Below, piece after piece: positions 51,868-61,117 of a DNA stretch of 64,000 bases (its first letter is position 1; every line of letters begins with the position of its first letter). Both the position numbers and the translations under genes were made by a program. The notes beneath the pieces are model-generated. The model was not told the DNA's origin and did not search any database. It saw only the letters and a list, made by a program, of their open reading frames with translations. Where the stretch lies: positions 248,001 through 312,000 of the forward strand of contig NZ_JAAQWN010000007.1 of assembly GCF_012985465.1 (NCBI RefSeq), written 5' to 3'. The stretch comes from Pseudomonas sp. WS 5079. GTDB lineage: Bacteria > Pseudomonadota > Gammaproteobacteria > Pseudomonadales > Pseudomonadaceae.

Positions 51868-52113
51868 TTACTCGGCCATCGAAGAAGAACGGGAGGTAGG
51901 GATAGGCGGAACCGGGTCATAACCACCGGGATTCCACGGATGACAGCGACCTAAACGACGAAAGGTCAGCCAGCCACCGCGCAGAAGGCCATGATTTTCT
52001 ATGGCTTCATACGCGTAGCAGGAACAACTGGGGTAGAAACGACAGTGGCTGGCCATCAGCGGACTAATGGCATAACGGTAAAACTGGATCGGAACGAGGG
52101 CCAGTTTACGCAT
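51868..52113 (-). CDS. yidD: Membrane protein insertion efficiency factor YidD
   Basis: 81 residues with the family motifs FYRYAISPL (residues 11-19), CRFYPSCSCYAYEAI (24-38) and GRCHPWNPGGYDPVP (55-69). Assists YidC/Sec insertion. Overlaps rnpA by 8 bp. Confidence 0.95.
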   Translation of the reverse strand: MRKLALVPIQFYRYAISPLMASHCRFYPSCSCYAYEAIENHGLLRGGWLTFRRLGRCHPWNPGGYDPVPPIPTSRSSSMAE

Positions 52114-52510
52114 CAGTGCTGTCTACCCCTACAGTTTCGGGGCTGACTGCTGGGGTCGGCTTGCTGGTGCGAGCCAAACGTTTCCAGAGCTTGCCGAAAT
52201 GCTGAATCAATTCGGGGTTTTCTACGTCCCCCAAGCCTTTGCGCGCGACGATAACAATATCCCAACCAACCAGAGTCTCCTGGTGGAGGCGAAACGATTC
52301 GCGCATCAGACGCTTGAGGCGATTGCGCTCAACGGAGAGCTTTACGCTCTTCTTGCCGATCACCAACCCGAGACGGGGGTGATCCAGATCGTTGTTACGC
52401 GCAAGGAGCAGGAGATTTTTCCCCGGAACCTTGCCGGTGGGGGAGTCAAAGACTGCCTTGAAGTGCCGGGGGGTTAGCAGACGCTTTTCCCGACTGAAGT
52501 CCTGACTCAC
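52106..52510 (-). CDS. rnpA: Ribonuclease P protein component
   Basis: 134 residues from a GTG start giving VSQDFSREKRLLTPRHFKAV. Signature RNRLKRLMRESFR near residues 62-74, which binds the pre-tRNA leader. The longer ATG frame upstream overlaps rpmH in another phase and is rejected. Follows rpmH by 16 bp. Confidence 0.93.
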   Translation of the reverse strand: MSQDFSREKRLLTPRHFKAVFDSPTGKVPGKNLLLLARNNDLDHPRLGLVIGKKSVKLSVERNRLKRLMRESFRLHQETLVGWDIVIVARKGLGDVENPELIQHFGKLWKRLARTSKPTPAVSPETVGVDSTDA

Positions 52511-52526
52511 CACCAGTACCGGATTA

Positions 52527-52661
52527 TCAAACTGCCAGACGCGCACGACCTTTGGCGCGGCGACGCGACAGGACAGCACGGCCGTTCTTGGTAGCCATGC
52601 GAGCACGGAAACCGTGGGTACGGGCGCGTTTGATGGTGCTTGGTTGGAAAGTACGTTTCAT
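52527..52661 (-). CDS. rpmH: 50S ribosomal protein L34
   Basis: 44 residues, MKRTFQPSTIKRARTHGFRA at the N terminus and a basic C terminus ending RARLAV. Classic dnaA-linked L34. It is read in a different phase from the long rnpA frame. A good promoter lies 60 bp upstream. Confidence 0.97.
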   Translation of the reverse strand: MKRTFQPSTIKRARTHGFRARMATKNGRAVLSRRRAKGRARLAV

Positions 52662-52721
52662 GGCGTGTTACCTGGTTCGTCCACAACGGGCCGGAATGGC
52701 CCCCGTTTTAAGAGACCGGGG

Positions 52722-52750
52722 ATTCTAGAGAAAGCAAGCCTCTAGGTCAA
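52722..52750 (-). promoter_or_regulatory. Sigma-70 promoter of rpmH-rnpA-yidD-yidC
   Basis: On the minus strand TTGACC (52750-52745) and TAGAAT (52727-52722) with a 17-base spacer, about 60 bp before the rpmH start. Confidence 0.8.
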
Positions 52751-53246
52751 TTTCCAACCAGCTATTCCTTCAATTAGATATCTGAGGGCATCGAGACCGA
52801 TTCCGGGCGGTTCGACTTTGACGAGCAATGCCATAGATATAAAAATAAAGAAGGAAGTTATTTAAAGCTTTTCTGTAAAGCTTATAAAAGCTAGGCACGC
52901 GATCTTCTGTGGATAACTGCCTTGAGGCCATATTCCACGTGCTGTACAGAGAATGACAACACGGGGGAGAAACGGTGCTCTGCCTGTGCTGCGCTATCGG
53001 ATAAGCTGTGTGTGGAATGGCTACTTATCCACAGACCAGTTACCCACAGACTTTCGACCCCACTTGTACAACGAGCTTAGGGGCGCTTATCCACAGAGCT
53101 TATGCACAGACCATTTGTCGCCTTTTTTACGGTTAAGGCATTGATTCTTGGCGGCCTGTGAGCAACCTACATGTGGATAAGTGGGCCGCTCGCCGCTACA
53201 ATGGCGGCTGTTTTTGCCTCACCGGCTTTCAACTTAGGGGATATCC
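52751..53246. other. oriC: Chromosomal replication origin oriC
   Basis: Region between rpmH and dnaA. Exact DnaA boxes TTATCCACA or complement at 52908-52916, 53025-53033, 53087-53095 and 53172-53180, plus TTACCCACA at 53040 and TTATGCACA at 53100. An A/T-rich stretch at 52831-52890 (ATAGATATAAAAATAAAG) is the likely unwinding element. Position agrees with known Pseudomonas origins. Confidence 0.93.
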
Positions 53247-54767
53247 GTGTCAGTGGAACTTTGGCAGCAGTGCGTGGAGCTTTTGCGCGATGAGCTGCCT
53301 GCCCAGCAATTCAACACCTGGATCCGTCCACTACAGGTCGAAGCCGAAGGCGACGAGTTGCGTGTCTACGCACCCAATCGTTTTGTTCTCGACTGGGTCA
53401 ACGAGAAGTACCTAAGCCGCGTTCTCGAATTGTTCGACGAACATGGCAATGGGATGGCTCCAGCGCTCTCCTTATTAATAGGCAGCAAACGCAGCTCCGC
53501 GCCGCGTGCCGCGCCGAATGCGCCGCTGGCCGCGGCTGCCTCGCACGCCCAGGCTGCGGCAGCCCCGGTTAACCACGCACCAGCCACCGCTGCGCCAGCC
53601 CCGAGCAAATCCGTGGCGCAAAAAAATGCGCCAGTGAGCGAAGAGCCGTCCCGCGACAGCTTCGACCCCATGGCAGGAGCCAGTTCGCAGCAGGCCCCGG
53701 TGCGCGCGGAGCAGCGCACGGTCCAGGTCGAAGGTGCGCTCAAGCACACCAGTTACCTGAACCGCACCTTTACCTTTGAAAACTTCGTCGAAGGTAAATC
53801 CAACCAGTTGGCCCGCGCCGCCGCCTGGCAGGTGGCCGACAATCCCAAGCACGGTTACAACCCGCTCTTCCTTTACGGCGGCGTTGGCTTGGGTAAGACG
53901 CACTTGATGCACGCTGTGGGTAACCACCTATTAAAGAAGAATCCGAATGCCAAGGTCGTGTACCTGCACTCGGAGCGCTTCGTGGCCGACATGGTCAAGG
54001 CGTTGCAACTCAATGCGATCAACGAATTCAAGCGCTTCTATCGCTCCGTCGATGCGCTGCTGATTGATGACATTCAATTCTTCGCGCGCAAGGAACGTTC
54101 CCAGGAAGAGTTTTTCCACACGTTCAACGCCCTGCTTGAAGGCGGCCAGCAGGTCATCCTCACCAGCGACCGTTACCCGAAGGAAATCGAAGGCCTGGAA
54201 GAGCGCCTCAAATCGCGCTTCGGCTGGGGCCTGACCGTTGCGGTAGAGCCGCCGGAACTGGAAACCCGGGTCGCGATCCTGATGAAGAAAGCCGACCAGG
54301 CGAAAGTCGATCTGCCTCACGATGCGGCATTCTTCATTGCCCAGCGTATTCGCTCCAACGTGCGTGAGCTCGAAGGTGCGCTCAAGCGCGTTATCGCTCA
54401 CTCGCACTTCATGGGCCGCGACATCACTATCGAGCTGATTCGCGAATCCCTGAAGGACCTGTTGGCGCTGCAAGACAAGCTGGTCAGTGTGGATAACATT
54501 CAACGCACCGTGGCCGAGTACTACAAGATCAAGATTTCCGACCTGCTGTCCAAGCGCCGCTCGCGCTCGGTAGCGCGTCCCCGTCAGGTGGCCATGGCGC
54601 TCTCCAAGGAGCTGACCAACCACAGCCTGCCGGAAATTGGCGATGTGTTTGGTGGTCGCGACCACACCACGGTCTTGCACGCGTGCCGCAAGATCAATGA
54701 ACTTAAGGAATCCGACGCGGATATTCGCGAGGACTACAAGAACCTGCTGCGTACACTGACAACTTGA
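53247..54767 (+). CDS. dnaA: Replication initiator DnaA
   Basis: 506 residues, GTG start with TAGGGG upstream. Domain I (SVELWQQCVELLRDELP), a long Ala/Pro-rich domain II (about 85-170), AAA+ domain III with GGVGLGKTHL near residue 212 and DDIQFFARKE near 274, domain IV with the DNA-binding RSRSVARPRQVAMAL and GGRDHTTVLHACRKI near 468. One exact DnaA box lies within the gene at 54488. Heads dnaA-dnaN-recF-gyrB. Confidence 0.98.
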   Translation: MSVELWQQCVELLRDELPAQQFNTWIRPLQVEAEGDELRVYAPNRFVLDWVNEKYLSRVLELFDEHGNGMAPALSLLIGSKRSSAPRAAPNAPLAAAASHAQAAAAPVNHAPATAAPAPSKSVAQKNAPVSEEPSRDSFDPMAGASSQQAPVRAEQRTVQVEGALKHTSYLNRTFTFENFVEGKSNQLARAAAWQVADNPKHGYNPLFLYGGVGLGKTHLMHAVGNHLLKKNPNAKVVYLHSERFVADMVKALQLNAINEFKRFYRSVDALLIDDIQFFARKERSQEEFFHTFNALLEGGQQVILTSDRYPKEIEGLEERLKSRFGWGLTVAVEPPELETRVAILMKKADQAKVDLPHDAAFFIAQRIRSNVRELEGALKRVIAHSHFMGRDITIELIRESLKDLLALQDKLVSVDNIQRTVAEYYKIKISDLLSKRRSRSVARPRQVAMALSKELTNHSLPEIGDVFGGRDHTTVLHACRKINELKESDADIREDYKNLLRTLTT

Positions 54768-54806
54768 TGAACACCAGCGCAGCTTATTAAGGCAAGGGAC
54801 TAGACC

Positions 54807-55910
54807 ATGCATTTCACCATTCAACGCGAAGCCCTGTTGAAACCCCTGCAACTGGTCGCAGGCGTCGTCGAGCGCCGACAGACCTTGCCGGTACTTTCCA
54901 ACGTATTGTTGGTTGTCGAAGGCCAGCAGTTGTCGTTGACCGGTACCGACCTGGAAGTCGAACTGGTTGGTCGCGTACAGCTGGAAGAACCCGCCGAGCC
55001 CGGTGAGATCACCGTGCCTGCGCGCAAGCTGATGGATATCTGCAAAAGCCTGCCCAACGATGCGCTGATCGACATCAAGGTTGATGAGCAGAAGTTGGTG
55101 GTCAAGGCCGGGCGCAGTCGTTTCACCTTGTCGACCCTGCCGGCCAACGATTTCCCTACGGTGGAAGAAGGCCCCGGTTCGCTGACTTGCAGCCTGGAGC
55201 AAAGCCGCCTGCGCCGTTTGATCGAGCGCACCAGCTTCGCCATGGCCCAGCAGGACGTGCGTTACTACCTCAACGGCATGCTGCTGGAAGTCTCCGAAGG
55301 CATCATCCGTGCCGTGGCCACCGACGGTCACCGTCTGGCAATGTGCTCGATGAAGGCCGATATCGGTCAGCCGGACCGCCACCAGGTCATCGTGCCGCGC
55401 AAAGGTATCCTTGAACTGGCGCGCCTGCTCACCGAGCCGGACGGTAACGTCAGCATCGTCCTAGGTCAGCATCACATCCGTGCTACCACCGGCGAGTTCA
55501 CCTTCACCTCCAAGCTGGTAGACGGCAAATTCCCGGACTACGAGCGCGTGCTGCCCAAAGGCGGCGACAAGCTGGTGATCGGTGATCGCCAGGCGCTACG
55601 TGAAGCGTTCAGCCGTACCGCGATCCTGTCCAACGAGAAGTACCGTGGTATTCGCCTGCAATTGGCCAACGGCCAGCTGAAAATCCAGGCCAACAACCCG
55701 GAACAGGAAGAAGCGGAAGAAGAAGTAGGCGTCGACTACAACGGTGGATCCCTGGAAATCGGCTTCAACGTGAGCTACCTGCTGGACGTGCTGGGTGTGA
55801 TGACCACCGAGCAAGTGCGTCTGATCCTGTCGGACTCCAACAGCAGCGCCCTGGTGCAAGAATCCGATAACGACGACTCGGCTTATGTTGTTATGCCGAT
55901 GCGCCTGTAA
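54807..55910 (+). CDS. dnaN: DNA polymerase III beta sliding clamp
   Basis: 367 residues in three clamp domains, starting MHFTIQREALLKPLQLVAGV; C-terminal MPMRL is the usual end. Tethers polymerase to DNA. 39 bp after dnaA, 20 bp before recF. Confidence 0.98.
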   Translation: MHFTIQREALLKPLQLVAGVVERRQTLPVLSNVLLVVEGQQLSLTGTDLEVELVGRVQLEEPAEPGEITVPARKLMDICKSLPNDALIDIKVDEQKLVVKAGRSRFTLSTLPANDFPTVEEGPGSLTCSLEQSRLRRLIERTSFAMAQQDVRYYLNGMLLEVSEGIIRAVATDGHRLAMCSMKADIGQPDRHQVIVPRKGILELARLLTEPDGNVSIVLGQHHIRATTGEFTFTSKLVDGKFPDYERVLPKGGDKLVIGDRQALREAFSRTAILSNEKYRGIRLQLANGQLKIQANNPEQEEAEEEVGVDYNGGSLEIGFNVSYLLDVLGVMTTEQVRLILSDSNSSALVQESDNDDSAYVVMPMRL

Positions 55911-55930
55911 TCATGCTCAGCAGAAGCTAG

Positions 55931-57034
55931 ATGTCCCTCAGTCGCGTCTCGGTCACCGCGGTGCGCAATCTGCACCCGGTGACCTTCTCCCCCTCCCCCC
56001 GCATCAATATCCTCCATGGCGCCAACGGCAGTGGCAAAACCAGCGTGCTGGAAGCCATTCACTTGCTGGGCCTGGCTCGTTCCTTTCGCAGCGCCCGCCT
56101 GTTACCGGTGATTCAATACGAGCAATTGGCGTGCACCGTTTTTGGCCAAGTCGAACTGGCGCAAGGCGGGCACAGCAGCCTGGGGATATCTCGTGATCGG
56201 CAGGGAGAGTTCCAGATCCGTATCGATGGGCAGAATGCGCGCAGTGCAGCGCAGTTGGCGGAAATCCTGCCCCTGCAATTGATCAACCCTGACAGCTTCC
56301 GTTTACTGGAGGGGGCACCAAAAATTCGCCGGCAGTTCCTCGATTGGGGAGTGTTCCACGTGGAACCGAGGTTCATGGCCACGTGGCAGCGCCTGCAGAA
56401 GGCCCTGCGGCAGCGGAACTCATGGCTGCGGCATGGTACACTTGACGCCGCTTCGCAAGCGGCCTGGGACCGTGAACTGTGCCTGGCCAGCGACGAAATA
56501 GATGAATACCGCCGCACTTACATCAAAGCCTTGAAACCAGTCTTTGAACAGACCTTGAGTGAGTTGCTGGAACTCGAGGGACTGACGCTGAGCTACTACC
56601 GTGGTTGGGACAAAGAGCGTGACTTGAGTGCAGTACTCGCCACCTCTTTGCAACGGGATCAGCAAATTGGCCACACCCAGGCAGGGCCGCAACGCGCTGA
56701 TTTGCGCCTTAGATTAGGTGCACATAACGCCGCGGATATCTTGTCCCGTGGCCAGCAGAAGTTGGTGGTCTGCGCGTTGCGTATCGCCCAGGGGCACTTG
56801 GTTAGCCAGGCCCGGCGCGGGCAGTGTATTTATCTGGTGGATGACTTGCCGTCCGAATTGGACGAGCAACACCGCCGCGCGCTATGCCGCTTGTTGGAAG
56901 ACTTACGCTGCCAGGTATTTATTACCTGTGTAGACCACGAATTATTGAGGGAAGGCTGGCAGACGGAAACGCCAGTCGCTTTGTTCCACGTGGAACAAGG
57001 CCGTATCACCCAGACCCACGACCATCGGGAGTGA
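55931..57034 (+). CDS. recF: Recombination protein RecF
   Basis: 367 residues. ABC/SMC-type Walker A HGANGSGKTSVLEAIHLL near residues 28-45, signature DILSRGQQKLVVCALRIAQ near 268 and Walker B IYLVDDLPSELDEQHR near 299. Loads RecA at gaps with RecOR. Two parS-like palindromes are embedded in the gene. Confidence 0.97.
   Translation: MSLSRVSVTAVRNLHPVTFSPSPRINILHGANGSGKTSVLEAIHLLGLARSFRSARLLPVIQYEQLACTVFGQVELAQGGHSSLGISRDRQGEFQIRIDGQNARSAAQLAEILPLQLINPDSFRLLEGAPKIRRQFLDWGVFHVEPRFMATWQRLQKALRQRNSWLRHGTLDAASQAAWDRELCLASDEIDEYRRTYIKALKPVFEQTLSELLELEGLTLSYYRGWDKERDLSAVLATSLQRDQQIGHTQAGPQRADLRLRLGAHNAADILSRGQQKLVVCALRIAQGHLVSQARRGQCIYLVDDLPSELDEQHRRALCRLLEDLRCQVFITCVDHELLREGWQTETPVALFHVEQGRITQTHDHRE
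56352..56367. other. parS site in recF (first)
   Basis: TGTTCCACGTGGAACC, the exact consensus known for P. aeruginosa parS. Confidence 0.9.
56982..56997. other. parS site in recF (second)
   Basis: TGTTCCACGTGGAACA, a perfect 16-base palindrome in the last codons of recF (residues LFHVEQG). Confidence 0.9.
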
Positions 57035-57038
57035 AGGC

Positions 57039-59456
57039 ATGAGCGAAGAAAACACGTACGACTCGACCAGCATTAAAGTGCTGAAAGGTTTGGATGCCGT
57101 ACGCAAACGTCCCGGTATGTACATTGGCGACACCGATGATGGTAGCGGTCTGCACCACATGGTGTTCGAGGTGGTCGACAACTCCATCGACGAAGCGCTC
57201 GCCGGCCATTGCGACGACATCAGCATCATCATCCACCCGGATGAATCCATCACCGTACGCGACAACGGTCGCGGCATTCCGGTAGATGTGCATAAAGAAG
57301 AAGGCGTATCGGCGGCAGAGGTCATCATGACCGTGCTCCACGCCGGCGGTAAGTTCGACGACAACTCCTATAAAGTATCCGGCGGTTTGCACGGTGTAGG
57401 TGTGTCGGTGGTAAACGCCCTGTCGGAAGAACTGATTCTGACTGTGCGCCGCAGCGGCAAGATCTGGGAACAGACCTACGTCCACGGCGTGCCTCAAGCA
57501 CCTATGGCGATCGTTGGCGACAGCGAAACCACAGGCACCCAGATTCACTTCAAGCCTTCGGCTGACACCTTCAAGAATATCCACTTCAGCTGGGACATCC
57601 TGGCCAAGCGGATTCGTGAGCTGTCCTTCCTCAACTCCGGTGTGGGTATCGTCCTCAAGGACGAGCGCAGCGGCAAGGAAGAGCTGTTCAAGTACGAAGG
57701 CGGCCTGCGTGCATTCGTTGAATACCTGAACACCAACAAGACTGCGGTCAACCAGGTGTTCCACTTCAACATCCAGCGTGAAGACGGCATCGGCGTGGAA
57801 ATCGCCTTGCAGTGGAACGACAGCTTCAACGAGAACCTGTTGTGCTTCACCAACAACATTCCACAGCGCGATGGCGGTACTCACCTGGTGGGTTTCCGTT
57901 CCGCACTGACGCGTAACCTGAACACCTACATCGAAGCCGAAGGCCTGGCGAAGAAGCATAAAGTCGCCACTACTGGTGACGATGCCCGCGAAGGCCTGAC
58001 CGCGATTATTTCGGTCAAGGTCCCGGATCCGAAGTTCAGTTCCCAGACCAAAGACAAGCTGGTTTCTTCTGAAGTGAAGACGGCTGTCGAACAGGAAATG
58101 GGCAAGTACTTCTCCGACTTCCTGCTGGAAAACCCCAACGAAGCCAAGCTGGTCGTCGGCAAGATGATCGACGCGGCACGGGCCCGTGAAGCGGCGCGTA
58201 AAGCCCGTGAAATGACCCGTCGTAAAGGCGCGCTGGATATCGCTGGCCTGCCGGGCAAACTGGCGGACTGCCAGGAGAAGGACCCTGCCCTCTCCGAACT
58301 GTACCTAGTGGAAGGTGACTCTGCTGGCGGTTCCGCCAAGCAGGGTCGTAACCGTCGCACCCAGGCGATCCTGCCGTTGAAGGGTAAGATCCTCAACGTC
58401 GAGAAGGCCCGTTTCGACAAGATGATTTCCTCCCAGGAAGTCGGCACCTTGATCACCGCCCTGGGCTGTGGCATTGGTCGCGACGAGTACAACATCGACA
58501 AGTTGCGCTACCACAACATCATCATCATGACCGATGCTGACGTCGACGGTTCGCACATCCGTACCCTGCTGCTGACCTTCTTCTTCCGTCAGTTGCCGGA
58601 GCTGATCGAGCGTGGCTACATCTACATCGCCCAGCCGCCGTTGTACAAAGTGAAAAAGGGCAAGCAAGAGCAATACATCAAAGACGACGACGCCATGGAA
58701 GAGTACATGACGCAGTCGGCCCTGGAAGATGCCAGCCTGCACTTGAACGACGAAGCCCCGGGCATCTCCGGTGAGGCGCTGGAGCGTCTGGTAAACGACT
58801 TCCGCATGGTGATGAAGACCCTCAAGCGTTTGTCGCGCCTGTACCCTCAGGAGCTGACCGAGCACTTCATCTACCTGCCGGCCGTCAGCCTGGAGCAGTT
58901 GGGCGATCACGCAGCGATGCAGGATTGGCTGGCCCAGTACGAAGTGCGCCTGCGCACCGTCGAGAAGTCTGGCCTGGTGTACAAAGCCAGCCTGCGTGAA
59001 GACCGTGAACGTAACGTCTGGCTGCCAGAGGTCGAACTGATCTCCCACGGCCTGTCGAACTACGTCACCTTCAACCGCGACTTCTTCGGCAGTAACGACT
59101 ACAAGACCGTAGTAACCCTGGGCGCGCAACTGAGCACCCTGCTGGACGACGGCGCTTATATTCAGCGCGGCGAACGCAAAAAGCAGGTCAAGGAGTTCAA
59201 GGAAGCCCTGGACTGGTTGATGGCAGAAAGCACCAAGCGTCACACCATCCAGCGATACAAAGGTCTGGGCGAAATGAACCCGGACCAGCTGTGGGAAACC
59301 ACCATGGACCCAGCCCAGCGCCGTATGCTGCGTGTGACCATCGAAGACGCCATTGGCGCGGACCAGATCTTCAACACCCTGATGGGTGATGCGGTCGAGC
59401 CACGTCGTGACTTCATCGAGAGCAATGCCTTGGCAGTGTCCAACCTGGACTTCTGA
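57039..59456 (+). CDS. gyrB: DNA gyrase subunit B
   Basis: 805 residues. GHKL ATPase with VVDNSIDEALAGHCDDI near residue 46 and GGLHGVGVSVVNALSE near 117; TOPRIM domain with VEGDSAGGSAKQGRNRR near 424 and DADVDGSHIRTLLLTFF near 500; C-terminal GyrA-interacting end YKGLGEMNPDQLWETTMD. Supercoils DNA with GyrA. 4 bp after recF; followed by a strong terminator. Confidence 0.98.
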   Translation: MSEENTYDSTSIKVLKGLDAVRKRPGMYIGDTDDGSGLHHMVFEVVDNSIDEALAGHCDDISIIIHPDESITVRDNGRGIPVDVHKEEGVSAAEVIMTVLHAGGKFDDNSYKVSGGLHGVGVSVVNALSEELILTVRRSGKIWEQTYVHGVPQAPMAIVGDSETTGTQIHFKPSADTFKNIHFSWDILAKRIRELSFLNSGVGIVLKDERSGKEELFKYEGGLRAFVEYLNTNKTAVNQVFHFNIQREDGIGVEIALQWNDSFNENLLCFTNNIPQRDGGTHLVGFRSALTRNLNTYIEAEGLAKKHKVATTGDDAREGLTAIISVKVPDPKFSSQTKDKLVSSEVKTAVEQEMGKYFSDFLLENPNEAKLVVGKMIDAARAREAARKAREMTRRKGALDIAGLPGKLADCQEKDPALSELYLVEGDSAGGSAKQGRNRRTQAILPLKGKILNVEKARFDKMISSQEVGTLITALGCGIGRDEYNIDKLRYHNIIIMTDADVDGSHIRTLLLTFFFRQLPELIERGYIYIAQPPLYKVKKGKQEQYIKDDDAMEEYMTQSALEDASLHLNDEAPGISGEALERLVNDFRMVMKTLKRLSRLYPQELTEHFIYLPAVSLEQLGDHAAMQDWLAQYEVRLRTVEKSGLVYKASLREDRERNVWLPEVELISHGLSNYVTFNRDFFGSNDYKTVVTLGAQLSTLLDDGAYIQRGERKKQVKEFKEALDWLMAESTKRHTIQRYKGLGEMNPDQLWETTMDPAQRRMLRVTIEDAIGADQIFNTLMGDAVEPRRDFIESNALAVSNLDF

Positions 59457-59473
59457 TAACGCTATTGCCAAAC

Positions 59474-59506
59474 AAAAAAGGCCAACGTTTAACGTTGGCC
59501 TTTTTT
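59474..59506. terminator. Terminator of the dnaA-gyrB operon
   Basis: AAAAAAGGCCAACGTT-t-AACGTTGGCCTTTTTT, a long stem with A and T runs on both sides, 18 bp after the gyrB stop. Confidence 0.95.
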
Positions 59507-59535
59507 ATTGCCCAGATTTTGGAGCCCTTTTTAAA

Positions 59536-59551
59536 TGCTCCACGTGGAACA
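59536..59551. other. parS-like site downstream of gyrB (one mismatch)
   Basis: TGCTCCACGTGGAACA: right half is perfect parS, left half has C for T at the third position. Lies between gyrB and the convergent response regulator. Confidence 0.75.
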
Positions 59552-59555
59552 TCGG

Positions 59556-60275
59556 CTACGCCGTCGCTGCGGTCACGCTCTCCAACCGATAGCCGTACCC
59601 ATAGATCGTCAGCAGCTGCCAACCCCGCTCCGGCGTCAGCCCAAGCTTGTTTCGTAGCCGATAAATGTGGGTATCCAGCGGGCGCGAAGACACCATTTCT
59701 TCATGGGTCCAGAACCGTTCATAGAGATATTCCCGTGACAGCGGCCGGGCCAGGTTGGCGAACAGGCAGCGTGCCAGGCGGTATTCCCTTTCGGTCAGGT
59801 TGATTGGGTCACCCGCGCGGCTGACGGTCAGTTCGGCATCGTCGAAGGTCAGGTCGTTGAAAACCAGCACTTCGGTGGCAGCAGATTTCTGCAGGCCGTG
59901 ACGACGCAGGACGGCACTCACCCGTGCCTTCAGTTCGTTGGGGCGAAACGGTTTGCTGACGTAGTCATCGGCACCGCTGTTCAGGGCCTGGACGATATCG
60001 CTCTCGGCATCGCGGCTGGTCAGCATAATCACGGGCGGTGGCGCCTCCATGTGCTCACGGGTCCAGCGCAGGATCGCGATGCCGCTCAGGTCCGGCAACT
60101 GCCAATCGAGCACCAGCAAGTCGAAGGTTTCTCGGCGCAGTTGGCGCAGCAAGTCTTCGCCACGTTCGAAGCAATGCAGCGTCCATGGCTGCTCCGAGGC
60201 ACTTGGGATTTGTCGCAGTGTCTGTTCCACCCGCCGCAATTCGGCAGGTTCGTCATCCAGTATCGCGACACGCAT
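59556..60275 (-). CDS. OmpR/PhoB-family response regulator
   Basis: 239 residues starting MRVAILDDEPAELRRV (an upstream in-frame extension of 31 codons is rejected). Receiver domain with phospho-acceptor Asp in LLVLDWQLPDLSG near residue 55, LTSRDAES near 83 and the KPF motif near 106. The C-terminal winged helix has LTEREYRLARCLF near 155 and DTHIYRLRNKLG near 195. Convergent to gyrB. It most likely pairs with the CHASE2 kinase at 62125, which lies on the opposite strand 1.9 kb away with FecR between. Confidence 0.88.
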   Translation of the reverse strand: MRVAILDDEPAELRRVEQTLRQIPSASEQPWTLHCFERGEDLLRQLRRETFDLLVLDWQLPDLSGIAILRWTREHMEAPPPVIMLTSRDAESDIVQALNSGADDYVSKPFRPNELKARVSAVLRRHGLQKSAATEVLVFNDLTFDDAELTVSRAGDPINLTEREYRLARCLFANLARPLSREYLYERFWTHEEMVSSRPLDTHIYRLRNKLGLTPERGWQLLTIYGYGYRLESVTAATA

Positions 60276-60474
60276 GGCAGGGTCCTTTCTTCTTGAAGAA
60301 TGTTGCAGCGGTTGAAGAGAGCGTAATGGTTCACCGTTGAATCTGAACAATTGTGGCCAGTTTCTCAAGCTCCCTGAATCTCTCGGTACGCTGATATCAG
60401 ATAGCCCTAAGGCCGTTAAACATCGCGTACCCAGCTGGAAAGATACCGGCTCAAGCCCCTCAGGAAAAGGATCA

Positions 60475-60747
60475 ATGCCAATCAGGTTTTATGCGCTGTC
60501 GGGACAGGTGTGTCTCGTGCAGAAGGTCAGAGTGTGGGGAAAGATGTTCATGCTGGTGATGGCAACAGGTTTTGGCACAGAAATGGTGGATGCCTGCAGC
60601 CCGGCACAGTCTGCCCCACTTGACGAAATGACGGTGTACGCCGAATCCGTAGACGGCCTCGGTTACGCAGGACTCAGGGAAATCGATGCCCCGCAGGCGT
60701 TTCAACACGGAAGCTTGCTGGACCAGGATCAACGATGGATCTTCTAA
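60475..60747 (+). CDS. Possible 90-residue small protein
   Basis: Starts MPIRFYALSGQVC with AAGGA five bases upstream; a longer frame from TTG at 60337 is less likely. A short hydrophobic stretch MFMLVMATGFGTEMV follows a basic N terminus. No family recognised. It lies between the regulator and fecR-like genes and might be a small membrane or secreted peptide, or spurious. Confidence 0.35.
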   Translation: MPIRFYALSGQVCLVQKVRVWGKMFMLVMATGFGTEMVDACSPAQSAPLDEMTVYAESVDGLGYAGLREIDAPQAFQHGSLLDQDQRWIF

Positions 60748-60925
60748 ATCTGAACAAATGTTGCACTACTCCCCTATGCACCACTCTTGTAGGTAAATTC
60801 TCTTTCGCTGAGTGACACATGGAGGGCGTGCGCGGGAAGCGCTCTCGATACACGGACGTATCATCTGTAGTCTGCGGTTCGCCATGGGCTGCTGTCGGAG
60901 GGATGTGAGGGACAGTATTTCTTCG

Positions 60926-61117
60926 ATGTACATCCGGTTCGACGTCGTCGATCCGGCAGACACAGGGATGTGTCACCTTTCTTGGCGCCTCATCCCTACC
61001 ACTACGGCTATCGAGTTCGATGCGTCATCGGGTATCGTAGGCGAGATTCAAGGTCCTGCCGCCGCAAGACGCTTTCTGAATGTGCAGTCTGACGGACCTT
61101 TAGAACTAGAACCTTGA
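60926..61117 (+). CDS. Possible short ORF coupled to the FecR-domain gene
   Basis: 63 codons from MYIRFDVVDPAD to a TGA whose last base is the A of the FecR-domain ATG (TGATG). No ribosome site is visible; the frame can extend to a GTG at 60812. The coupling is the only argument for translation. Confidence 0.25.
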   Translation: MYIRFDVVDPADTGMCHLSWRLIPTTTAIEFDASSGIVGEIQGPAAARRFLNVQSDGPLELEP

